64,000 bases of DNA from Halalkalicoccus tibetensis (GTDB taxonomy: Archaea > Halobacteriota > Halobacteria > Halobacteriales > Halalkalicoccaceae). The notes beneath the pieces are model-generated. The model was given only the letters and a program-made list of their open reading frames with translations, was not told the origin of the DNA and ran no database searches. How positions within the stretch are numbered: the stretch's first letter is position 1; each line of letters starts with the position of its first letter. Location: assembly GCF_037996645.1 (NCBI RefSeq), contig NZ_JBBMXV010000001.1, positions 376,168 to 440,167 on the forward strand, given 5' to 3'. The position numbers were made by a program, and so were the translations under genes. Below, one piece after another: positions 54,400 through 61,208 of this stretch.

Positions 54400-54801
54400 C
54401 TACTGGCCCTCCGTCGTCCCCGTCCCCTCGTGTGTGTGCCGCCGACCGGGCGACGCCGACGCGTCGGCACCACACCATCGACAGAAGGACAGCTCGCCGT
54501 CGAGGTCACGGTGACACGACGGGCAGCGCTCGCCGACCTCGATCTGCGATCGAGCGTTCCGATAGTAGGCCAGCAGGTAGGCGTCGACGACGCTGAGCGT
54601 GCCGACGAAGACGATAGGAGCCACGGCCCAGATCGTCAGTTCCCCGGACGAGGGGACGAACAGCCACGTAGTCATGGCGATCGCGCCGATCCATCCGAGC
54701 GCGCGTGCCCACCGCCGCAGGTACACGTGTCCGAGCCCGGTGAGGACGAACGCGAGGCCGGCGGCGAGCCACGGACGCTTGGACGATGTAGCTCGGTCCA
54801 T
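54400..54801 (-). CDS. Zinc-ribbon membrane protein, DUF7575-like
   Basis: A 133-residue protein. Residues ~10-80 hold three hydrophobic helices (AAGLAFVLTGLGHVYLRRWARALGWIGAIAMTTWLF, then TIWAVAPIVFVGTLSVVDAYLLAYY) with the GLGHxYLR pattern of TM2-type proteins. A C-terminal ribbon, CPSCHRDLDGELSFCRWCGAD, carries four cysteines for zinc. It leads the operon with htpX, its ATG at 54801 being only 4 bases from the TetR-type operator. Confidence 0.75.
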   Translation of the reverse strand: MDRATSSKRPWLAAGLAFVLTGLGHVYLRRWARALGWIGAIAMTTWLFVPSSGELTIWAVAPIVFVGTLSVVDAYLLAYYRNARSQIEVGERCPSCHRDLDGELSFCRWCGADASASPGRRHTHEGTGTTEGQ

Positions 54802-54805
54802 ACCC

Positions 54806-54823
54806 TAACTGAATAGTTAGTTA
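54806..54823 (-). promoter_or_regulatory. TetR-type operator, copy 1 (DUF7575-htpX promoter)
   Basis: taactgaatagttagtta, 15 of 18 against the palindrome TGACTRACYRGTYAGTCA. It ends 4 bases before the start codon at 54801. On the minus strand it follows immediately after a box-A-like cttagtac, and it also overlaps the last codon and stop of the DUF7344 gene. Confidence 0.7.
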
Positions 54824-55140
54824 GTACTAAGGGTTGCGGTCACCGCTCCCTCGTTTCCCCGGAAACGGACCCTCCGCTCGGCCGGGTCGTACTCGATCGT
54901 TCCCTCGGCAGCCAACTTCGGAAGGTGTGCGTGGTGGAGATCGACCTCTACGAGTCGTCTATCGCTCCTTTTCCCCTCGTCCCCGATGGATTCGTGTCGC
55001 CGAATGGCCGCCGCGAGTTCCTCGATCCCGACCGTCGTCTCGTGAGCGTCCCGGCCGTAGCGGACGACGTAGCGCCGGCGTGGATGCTCGAAGGGGATCG
55101 ACCGCCGCCCGTCCGACCCTTCCGTCGACTGTCGATTCAC
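54817..55140 (-). CDS. DUF7344 winged-helix protein
   Basis: A 107-residue DUF7344-type ArsR-like winged helix, MNRQSTEGSDGRRSIPFEHPRRRYVVRYGR. The recognition region is VGIEELAAAIRRHE and the wing part is VDLHHAHLPKLAAEGTIEYDPAERRVRF, as in haloarchaeal regulators of this group. It is likely a DNA-binding regulator within the same regulon. The C-terminal residues LSTN and stop are encoded by the box A and operator of the next gene. Confidence 0.83.
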   Translation of the reverse strand: MNRQSTEGSDGRRSIPFEHPRRRYVVRYGRDAHETTVGIEELAAAIRRHESIGDEGKRSDRRLVEVDLHHAHLPKLAAEGTIEYDPAERRVRFRGNEGAVTATLSTN

Positions 55141-55144
55141 ATGA

Positions 55145-55162
55145 TGACTAACTGGTCAGTCA
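55145..55162 (-). promoter_or_regulatory. TetR-type operator, copy 2 (DUF7344 promoter)
   Basis: tgactaactggtcagtca, a full match to TGACTRACYRGTYAGTCA. It ends 4 bases before the DUF7344 start codon (55140), the same spacing as copy 1, and abuts a box-A-like cttagtgc on its upstream side (minus strand). Confidence 0.8.
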
Positions 55163-55228
55163 GCACTAAGTCTTTCGCAGCGCGGATCCGGCACCCGTCG
55201 GCCGAGCGACGCGGGACGCGACGGCCGG

Positions 55229-55831
55229 TCACTCCCGCTCCAGCAGTACGGCCGCAACGTACTGGTCGGCGGTCCGTCGCGCGGTGTCGAGCGCGCTGGG
55301 GTCGTCCAGCACGACCGCGCGGGTCCGTGCGCCGTGGACGATCGTCATCAGCGACCGCGCGACGCGCTCGGCGTCGGCGTCGGCGAACACCCCTTCCTCG
55401 ATCCCGTGGGACACCACCGTCCTGAGCATGTACCGGATGTACTCATCGTTCTGCCGGAACTGCTGTCGGAACGTCTCCTTGTACGGCGCCTGGCTCTGCA
55501 TCTCGACCAGCGCGATCAGGAGGTCGTGGTGTTCCTCCTGGGGGACGAGAAGCTTATCGAGCAACAGCTGGAGACGCTGCTCGGGATCGATCGTGTCGAC
55601 GTCGTGGACCGCGTCGGCGAACCGATCGAGGACGTAATCGAGGAACGCGACCAGTAGCTCGTCCTTCGTGTCGTAGTGGTAGTGGATCGCGGCGGTCGAC
55701 TTGCCGTACTCCTCGGCGATCCGTTTGATCGTGAGGTTCGCGTACCCGTGCTCACAGAGCGCTCGGTACGTGGCCCGCATGATCTCCTCGTCCGGTTCCG
55801 AACCGACGTGTCCGTCCGACACGTCCTCCAT
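55229..55831 (-). CDS. TetR/AcrR family transcriptional regulator
   Basis: A 200-residue TetR regulator. The N-terminal HTH spans residues ~17-63 (EIMRATYRALCEHGYANLTIKRIAEEYGKSTAAIHYHYDTKDELL), with the family HYHYDTKDEL turn. The ligand domain (residues ~70-200) is helical and ends VAAVLLERE. Four operator palindromes surround it (54806, 55145, 55908, 56872), so it is the probable repressor of this cluster and of itself through copy 3. The inducer is unknown; many TetR proteins of this type respond to lipophilic drugs or membrane stress. Confidence 0.9.
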   Translation of the reverse strand: MEDVSDGHVGSEPDEEIMRATYRALCEHGYANLTIKRIAEEYGKSTAAIHYHYDTKDELLVAFLDYVLDRFADAVHDVDTIDPEQRLQLLLDKLLVPQEEHHDLLIALVEMQSQAPYKETFRQQFRQNDEYIRYMLRTVVSHGIEEGVFADADAERVARSLMTIVHGARTRAVVLDDPSALDTARRTADQYVAAVLLERE

Positions 55832-55907
55832 TACCTACAGAGACCCCGGTGTCCCGGATAACTGTTTTGTCCCGGCGGCCGACCGGGATCCGGTTCGCCG
55901 ATGGATT

Positions 55908-55925
55908 TAACTGACCAGTCAGTCA
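55908..55925. promoter_or_regulatory. TetR-type operator, copy 3 (between the tetR and prenyl-synthase-like genes)
   Basis: taactgaccagtcagtca, 17 of 18 against the palindrome. It lies between the two divergent genes and overlaps a TATA-like atttaa (55904-55909) that points toward the plus-strand gene. It should control both tetR and the gene at 55987. Confidence 0.75.
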
Positions 55926-55986
55926 TCCCGCGATACGGACGAGAAACCGTGATGATGGGTGCTTCGATCACCGGTGAGCGAGATTG

Positions 55987-56805
55987 ATGGGAGAGGAATG
56001 GCCGTCGGCCGAGCGACGCGAAGCGATCGACGACCGCCTCGAAGCCGCTCTGCCGCCGGCGGGCGGCTCCCCCCTGGCGCCGGCGCGCGAGGTAGTGCTA
56101 CAGGCCGAGGACCGTCGATACGGGCGGCTACTGGTCGCTTCCTACGGGTCGTACGGCTCGCTTCCCGGCGCCCGCGTTCCCGAACCGATCCCGAGCGCGG
56201 CCGCAGCGGTCGAGCTGCTCCGGGGGTACTGTCGGCTGCGGGAACGGTTGTTGAGCCGGGTCGACGGCGTCTCCCCTTCGGATCGGGCCCCGATGGCAGA
56301 CCTGTTGGCGGCGGACTACCTCTACACGGCGGCGTACTCGTCGCTCGTCGGAGTCGATGACGACGGCCTCACCGTCTGCATGGGAGTGTTCACCGACGCT
56401 CTGAGCACGATCGTCGAGACGTTCGACGCGGCTTACGCGCGCCCCTCGCCGGCGATCGATCACGTCGCATACGTCGACGGGACGGCGGGAGCCCTCGGCC
56501 GGGGTGCAGCCGTCATCGGGGCGACGCTCACCGGGGCCGACGACGCCCCCCGGAGCCGGTTCGCGGACTACGGGCGCGGCTTCGCCACGGCTTATCGGAT
56601 ACGGCTCGCCCTCGCGTCGGACGATGGGACCGCCTACCCGTTCGCCGATACTCCGGACGATCGCCTGCACCGACACGCGATAGGGCGCTTCGGGGACGCG
56701 GAGGAAGCGCTCGAACGGCTGCCCGTCGGCGTCGACACCGATCCGCTTCGCACGCTGCTCGGGTCCGTGACCCCGATCCGGGTCTCGAACGATTCCGCCG
56801 ACTGA
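55987..56805 (+). CDS. Divergent isoprenyl-diphosphate-synthase-like protein
   Basis: A 272-residue helical protein starting at ATG 55987 (a TTG at 55984 is unlikely). The segment PMADLLAADYLYTAAYSSLVG resembles the GDYL-x-A helix of polyprenyl synthases and GTAGALGRGAAVIGATLTGADD a later helix. The two aspartate-rich motifs (DDxxD) that bind diphosphate are not visible, so it may be inactive as a synthase or serve as a partner or regulator. Its promoter carries TetR operator copy 3. Haloarchaea have short synthase-like paralogues of this kind with unknown function. Confidence 0.62.
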   Translation: MGEEWPSAERREAIDDRLEAALPPAGGSPLAPAREVVLQAEDRRYGRLLVASYGSYGSLPGARVPEPIPSAAAAVELLRGYCRLRERLLSRVDGVSPSDRAPMADLLAADYLYTAAYSSLVGVDDDGLTVCMGVFTDALSTIVETFDAAYARPSPAIDHVAYVDGTAGALGRGAAVIGATLTGADDAPRSRFADYGRGFATAYRIRLALASDDGTAYPFADTPDDRLHRHAIGRFGDAEEALERLPVGVDTDPLRTLLGSVTPIRVSNDSAD

Positions 56806-56862
56806 TCGACCGCCGAGCGCCCGGACGCGCTTGCCCGCCTCGATCGCCGGGACGATCGTACG

Positions 56863-56868
56863 ATATAA
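56863..56868 (+). promoter_or_regulatory. TATA box of the gene at 56901
   Basis: atataa within cgatataagt, abutting operator copy 4. A repressor bound at the operator would block the transcription start. Confidence 0.6.
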
Positions 56869-56871
56869 GTC

Positions 56872-56889
56872 TGACTAACCGGTTAGTAA
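56872..56889 (+). promoter_or_regulatory. TetR-type operator, copy 4 (small membrane protein promoter)
   Basis: tgactaaccggttagtaa, 17 of 18 against the palindrome, with a perfect 14-base core ACTAACCGGTTAGT. It lies between the TATA box and the ATG at 56901. Confidence 0.8.
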
Positions 56890-56900
56890 CGTAGAGAGCG

Positions 56901-57155
56901 ATGGAAACGAACGGATCACGAGGGTCGCTACGGCGGAGAATGAGCGAGTGGAACGAGGAGGGACGTCTCTACCTCTGGGGCGGGGCCCTCTCGGCGGTCG
57001 TAGCGTGGTTCGTCGTCCCAGTGTTCGGGCTGATCGCCGTCTACTGTGGGTACAAGCTGTACGACGGGGAGGACAGGACCGTCAGTGCCGCGTTGATCGC
57101 CGGCTTCGGTGCGGTCGGGTTCCTGCTCTGGATCGCGTTCCTCCTCGCGCTCTGA
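56901..57155 (+). CDS. Small membrane protein under TetR-type operator control
   Basis: An 84-residue protein: a basic N-terminus (METNGSRGSLRRRMSEWNEEGR) and two hydrophobic helices (about residues 23-48 LYLWGGALSAVVAWFVVPVFGLIAVY, and 62-84 SAALIAGFGAVGFLLWIAFLLAL) separated by a short loop with GYKLYDGEDRT. It carries the best operator of the four and so is probably the most tightly regulated target. The family was not recognised; small membrane proteins under TetR control often help envelope stress response. Confidence 0.72.
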   Translation: METNGSRGSLRRRMSEWNEEGRLYLWGGALSAVVAWFVVPVFGLIAVYCGYKLYDGEDRTVSAALIAGFGAVGFLLWIAFLLAL

Positions 57156-57177
57156 GGGCCCCCCGCTTGGCCGGCCG

Positions 57178-58131
57178 TCAGATCACCCGGTTCTCCAGTT
57201 CCTTCTCTCCGGCGTCGATCCGTTTGACGTTCTCTGCGACGATGTCGGCCAACCGCTCGTAGTAGCGGGGCGTGTGGCCGGCGTTGTGCGGCGTGATCTG
57301 GACGTTGCCGAAGTCCCACAGCGGATGCTCTTCGGGGAGGGGCTCGGGGTCGGTCACGTCGAGCGCGGCCCCCCGGAGCTTGTTGCGCCGGAGCGCCGAG
57401 ACCAGCGCGTCGGTCTCGACGACGGGTCCGCGGGCGATGTTCACCAGTAGCGCGTCCTCGGGCAGCGTGACGAACTCCTCCTCGCCGATCAGGCCCTCCG
57501 TGGTGTCGGTCAGCGGGCAGGCGAGCACTAGGACGTCCGTGCGCGCCAAGGCCTCGTGGAGCCCGTCCTCGAAGCCGATCACCTCGTCGGTCGGCCCGCC
57601 CTTCTCGGGGGTGTAGCGCACGCCGATGGTGTCGACGCCGAAGCCTGCGAGGCGCTCGACGATGGCCTGCCCGATCGCGCCCAGACCCACCACGGTCACG
57701 GTCGCGCCCATGAACTCGTCGGCCTGGTAGTGGCGCCATTCGTGGTTCTCCTGGCGCTCGCGGCCCTCGAAGAAGTCCCGGTGGAAGGCGAGGATCGAGC
57801 CGATCACCTGTTCGGCGATGTTCGGGCCGTGGACCCCCGCGGCGTTGGTCACGGCCACGCCCGCTTCTTCCAGGGCGTCCATCGGTAGATGGCCCGTTCC
57901 GGCATAGGCACACGCGAACAGCTCGAGGTTTTCGGCGTGCGAGAGCAGCTCCTCGCCGATCCCCATGCCGACGGCGATCCGCGCGTCGGCGATCAGTTCG
58001 CGCTCCTCGTCGGGGGTTTCCGCGACCCGGATCTCGTGATCGGACAGTCGTTCCCGGATCTCCGCCGCGAGGTCGGTGACCGGCATTCCGTGGGTGCCCC
58101 GTCGGAGGACGAGGATGGGTTCGCTCGACAT
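57178..58131 (-). CDS. D-isomer-specific 2-hydroxyacid dehydrogenase
   Basis: A 317-residue NAD(P)-dependent dehydrogenase. The cofactor loop is VVGLGAIGQAIVERL, and the catalytic Arg, Glu and His are in NIARGPVVE, DVTDPEPLPEEHPLW and ITPHNAGHTPRYY. It likely reduces a 2-oxoacid; phosphoglycerate, glyoxylate and lactate are all possible substrates. The ATG at 58131 (MSSEPILVLRRG) is used because the upstream frame has no family similarity. It is divergent from the FAD-dependent reductase gene. Confidence 0.9.
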   Translation of the reverse strand: MSSEPILVLRRGTHGMPVTDLAAEIRERLSDHEIRVAETPDEERELIADARIAVGMGIGEELLSHAENLELFACAYAGTGHLPMDALEEAGVAVTNAAGVHGPNIAEQVIGSILAFHRDFFEGRERQENHEWRHYQADEFMGATVTVVGLGAIGQAIVERLAGFGVDTIGVRYTPEKGGPTDEVIGFEDGLHEALARTDVLVLACPLTDTTEGLIGEEEFVTLPEDALLVNIARGPVVETDALVSALRRNKLRGAALDVTDPEPLPEEHPLWDFGNVQITPHNAGHTPRYYERLADIVAENVKRIDAGEKELENRVI

Positions 58132-58289
58132 GGGTGGTTGGTCCCACCGACGGGACTTAGTTCTCCCCGATGGGCTCGCCGTCGACGAACACCCGGTCGG
58201 GGAGGTCGCGACCGCTGTTTCGGCTAGAAACCCGCTTCCGTGCACCGTCGGTTCAGGAGGTTTAAGAGAGTGCGAGAGACGTTCGGTGT

Positions 58290-59660
58290 ATGGAGCGCGT
58301 TGACGTCGCGATAGTCGGCGGCGGCCCCGGCGGGATGTCGGCCGCCGAGGAGGCCGCCAAGCGAGGGGCGAAGGCCCTCGTCGTCGAGAAGGGGGTCCCG
58401 CGGGCCGATCGGGCGGAGCTCGGGCCGGACTCGACCGACGCCGCCGGGATGCTCGATTACTGGGTCGACCTCATGGACATCCCCTTCGAGGAGATCCCCG
58501 ACGAGATCGTCCTCCGGGAGCTCGAGGGGACGGAGTTCGCCGGCCCCACCGAGGGCTGTACGATGTACTCGACGGGGATCGACTCCTCGTACCCGAAGTT
58601 CGGGTTCACCTTCGACCGGCCCCGGATGGACGACTGGCTGCGCGAGCGCGCGGAGGACGCGGGCGCCGAATACCGGGTGGGCACCGCGGTCAAGGGCGTC
58701 GAGACCGACCTCTCGAACGGCCACACCCACCGCCTGACGCTCGGCGACGGCAGCGAGGTCGAGGCCGAGCATCTCGTGCTCGCCGACGGCCCCCAGCGCA
58801 ACGTCACCATCCCCGTCCTCGACCAGTTCCTGCCGGAGGGCGAGTCGATGGGCGATCACCTCGGAACGCACGCCAACCACATCGCCTATCAGGAACACCG
58901 CCGGTTCCCCGAGGAGGTCTTCGACGAGGGGCTTCTGAAGTTCTGGTGGGGCCACATCCCGGGGAAGACGGCCTACCCGTGGGTGTTCCCGAACGACGGC
59001 ACCGTCGCCCGCGTCGGGCTGACGATGCCGATCGGGATGAACCTGGAGGACGTCGAGAACCCCGAGGAGTACCCCCTGCTCGAACCCGACGACGACCGCC
59101 TGCCCTCCGGACGGGAGTACCTCCGGCGGCTGCTCGAACGCGAGTACGGCGACCGCTACGACATCGAGGAGGACTTTCCCCTCGTCGAGGACCGCGGGAA
59201 GAGCGGCGGCACCGAGGCCTACCCGATCTCCTCGACGCGGCCGATCGAGTCGCCAACGAAGGCCGGGATCGCCGTCGTCGGCGGGGCGATGGGCACGACC
59301 TCGGCGTTCCACGAGGGTGGCTACCACCTCGCCGTCCGTTCGGGGAAGATCGCGGGCCGGCTCGCGGCCATCGGCGACTTGGGAAGCTACAACGACACCT
59401 GGAAGGGGCGCCTCGACGAGGAGCTCCGGCGCAACGTCTCGATGGCCGACATGGTCGAGGGGTACACGCCCGCCAACTGGGACCGGACCTTCCGGGTCGC
59501 CCGGCGGATGCTCGCCGACAGCGAGGGGATCGGCATGTTCAGCCGGAAGTTCGGCGCCGGACTCGGCGCGACCCGCCTCCTCCTCGAATATCGGAAGGCC
59601 CGCTTCGGGTTCCGCGGCGACCGCTACGTCCAGTTCCACGAATCCGACTACACGCTGTAG
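58290..59660 (+). CDS. FAD-dependent oxidoreductase, geranylgeranyl-reductase family
   Basis: A 456-residue flavoprotein. The FAD ADP-binding motif is VAIVGGGPGGMSAAEEAAKRG; the second FAD site is AGIAVVGGAMGTTSAFHEGGYHLAV. The region FDRPRMDDWLRERAEDAG is typical of the geranylgeranyl reductase and related group, and YPWVFPNDGTVARVGLTMPIGM is its catalytic barrel part. Such enzymes saturate isoprenoid chains of archaeal lipids or quinones. Which paralogue it is cannot be settled here; a more general oxidoreductase role is possible. Confidence 0.82.
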   Translation: MERVDVAIVGGGPGGMSAAEEAAKRGAKALVVEKGVPRADRAELGPDSTDAAGMLDYWVDLMDIPFEEIPDEIVLRELEGTEFAGPTEGCTMYSTGIDSSYPKFGFTFDRPRMDDWLRERAEDAGAEYRVGTAVKGVETDLSNGHTHRLTLGDGSEVEAEHLVLADGPQRNVTIPVLDQFLPEGESMGDHLGTHANHIAYQEHRRFPEEVFDEGLLKFWWGHIPGKTAYPWVFPNDGTVARVGLTMPIGMNLEDVENPEEYPLLEPDDDRLPSGREYLRRLLEREYGDRYDIEEDFPLVEDRGKSGGTEAYPISSTRPIESPTKAGIAVVGGAMGTTSAFHEGGYHLAVRSGKIAGRLAAIGDLGSYNDTWKGRLDEELRRNVSMADMVEGYTPANWDRTFRVARRMLADSEGIGMFSRKFGAGLGATRLLLEYRKARFGFRGDRYVQFHESDYTL

Positions 59661-59773
59661 CGCGCGCGAGCCCTCGACGCCGATCGGACCGGGCGATCCG
59701 TGGGGTTTAATCGTTGTATTAAGTTACTTCCCTTCCAGACGGATGTAGTCGCTGACAGAAATAGCGGCAATTA

Positions 59774-61027
59774 TTACTCGTTGTTCGGGTCGGGAAACGC
59801 CCGCAGCTCCCGTGGCGGGACGAGGTAGTTGCCCCGGCGGCGAACCGTGATGTACTGGAGGATGCCGTTGTTGGTGATCGAGCCGATTCCGGTGTCGGCG
59901 GCGACGTCGTCGCCCGTCATCGCGTCGCGAACCCGGACGAACTCCCCGATGTCGCGCTGCAGCGAGAGGAAATGCAGGCCGGGGCGGTCGTCGTCGGTGG
60001 TGTTGAAGTCCCGCCGAAGCAGGAGGGGTTCGCCGTCCTCGCGGGCGCGGGCGGTCTTCTGGGCGTGGCCGACGACGCCGTGGCGACGGGCGTCCTCGGT
60101 CGTCTCGGCGATCCGCTCGTCGGTGAGGGCGTTCGAGTCCTCCAGCTTCTCGCCGTACTCGCCCACCATGTCCTCCTCGGCGTGTTCGTGGCTGAAGGTC
60201 TTCGCGACGCGCTGGAACTGCGAGTCCTGCTCGTACCACTGATGGAGGTCGATCGCGAGCGACTCGACGTGCTGGGTGGTGCCGCCGGCGAACGGTCCCT
60301 CCTCGATCGTCACGCGGTCCTCGGTGGCCTGGCTGCGGTCGAAGCCCGAGCGAAAGCCCATGAAGAAGGGTGCCTCCTCGGGGATCGGTTCGGAGTCGGG
60401 CACGCCCGAGACGTCCGCGTCGGCGGGGAGGCCGGCGCCGACGAAGCCCGTGAGCCGCTCGCGCGAGTCGACGAGCTCCGCGATGTCGGCCTCGACCTCG
60501 ATGCCGTTGACCTCCTCGAGTTCGCCCAGCAGCGCCTCCTCGGCGGCGACCACTGCTTGGGAGTGGTCGCTCGTGAAGTGGATCAGGAGGTCGCCGCCCT
60601 CGAAGGCCGGCTCCTCGAAGTCGGTGAGGGCCTCGGGTTCGGCCAGCCCGTTCCAGCCGACGCGGTCGAAGTAGGTGGGGGTGTAGCCGACGGTGAAGAG
60701 CAGCCCCTCGTGGCTCCACTCGTAGGCGCGTTCGAGGGTCTCGAGCGCGCGTTCGAACCGCTCCCGGTCCTCGTCGGTCGGGTCGCGCGCGAGCGAGAGC
60801 GATAGCAGGACGTGGTGGCGCGCGGGGACGATGTTCTCGTTGTCGTTGCCCGAAAGGACGTCGTTCCAGGCGTGCTGTCGGTCGGGGAGGCCCTCGGGGT
60901 CGCCGGCCGGGATCTCGACGTTCGATTCCTCCTCAAGACAGGCGGCGAGCGCGGCCGTCCCGCCGGCGGCGACGAGCCCCTTCAAGTACTCGCGACGCGA
61001 GAGCGCGGCTCGGTCGGGGAGGGTCAT
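59774..61027 (-). CDS. Tat-exported DyP-like peroxidase lipoprotein
   Basis: A 417-residue protein with a twin-arginine signal (SRREYLKGLVAAGG) and a lipobox LAAC (Cys30), so exported folded and lipid-anchored. The remainder has the dye-decolorising-peroxidase fold: VPARHHVLLSLSL, then a C-terminal half with the proximal heme His321 (GVVGHAQKTARARE), Arg338/339 (LLLRRDF) and GLHFLSLQRDIGEF. The usual GxxDG acid motif reads GFRSG (224-228), with Ser in place of the catalytic Asp, so peroxidase chemistry may differ. It faces the beta-propeller lipoprotein gene across a dyad. Confidence 0.78.
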   Translation of the reverse strand: MTLPDRAALSRREYLKGLVAAGGTAALAACLEEESNVEIPAGDPEGLPDRQHAWNDVLSGNDNENIVPARHHVLLSLSLARDPTDEDRERFERALETLERAYEWSHEGLLFTVGYTPTYFDRVGWNGLAEPEALTDFEEPAFEGGDLLIHFTSDHSQAVVAAEEALLGELEEVNGIEVEADIAELVDSRERLTGFVGAGLPADADVSGVPDSEPIPEEAPFFMGFRSGFDRSQATEDRVTIEEGPFAGGTTQHVESLAIDLHQWYEQDSQFQRVAKTFSHEHAEEDMVGEYGEKLEDSNALTDERIAETTEDARRHGVVGHAQKTARAREDGEPLLLRRDFNTTDDDRPGLHFLSLQRDIGEFVRVRDAMTGDDVAADTGIGSITNNGILQYITVRRRGNYLVPPRELRAFPDPNNE

Positions 61028-61075
61028 TCGGGGTCGGTTCTAGGGACCCGACGAGCAAATACCTGTCTTCGCCGA

Positions 61076-61115
61076 TTATGAGGTGTATGTTGCCGCTATC
61101 GGGAACACCTCATAA
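61076..61115. promoter_or_regulatory. 11-bp inverted repeat between the DyP-like and propeller genes
   Basis: ttatgaggtgt (61076-61086) is repeated inverted as acacctcataa (61105-61115) with 18 bases between. It is centred about 70 bases from the DyP-like start and about 110 from the propeller start, so it could be an operator for both. Half sites 29 bases apart, close to three helical turns, fit a dimer-of-dimers or looping protein. Confidence 0.6.
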
Positions 61116-61208
61116 CACTTGCATCGTTCACGGTCCATCGCCGGTATTTGCCGGGTTCGGAGCGCTCGACCGTCGATCTTTTATCTATTGGATGACCGAT
61201 ACTCGGGC

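Noticed and set aside
54455-54468. 14-bp perfect palindrome gccgac-gc-gtcggc
   Set aside because: It is inside the DUF7575-like coding sequence and fits ordinary Asp/Ala/Ser codons; no promoter is near.
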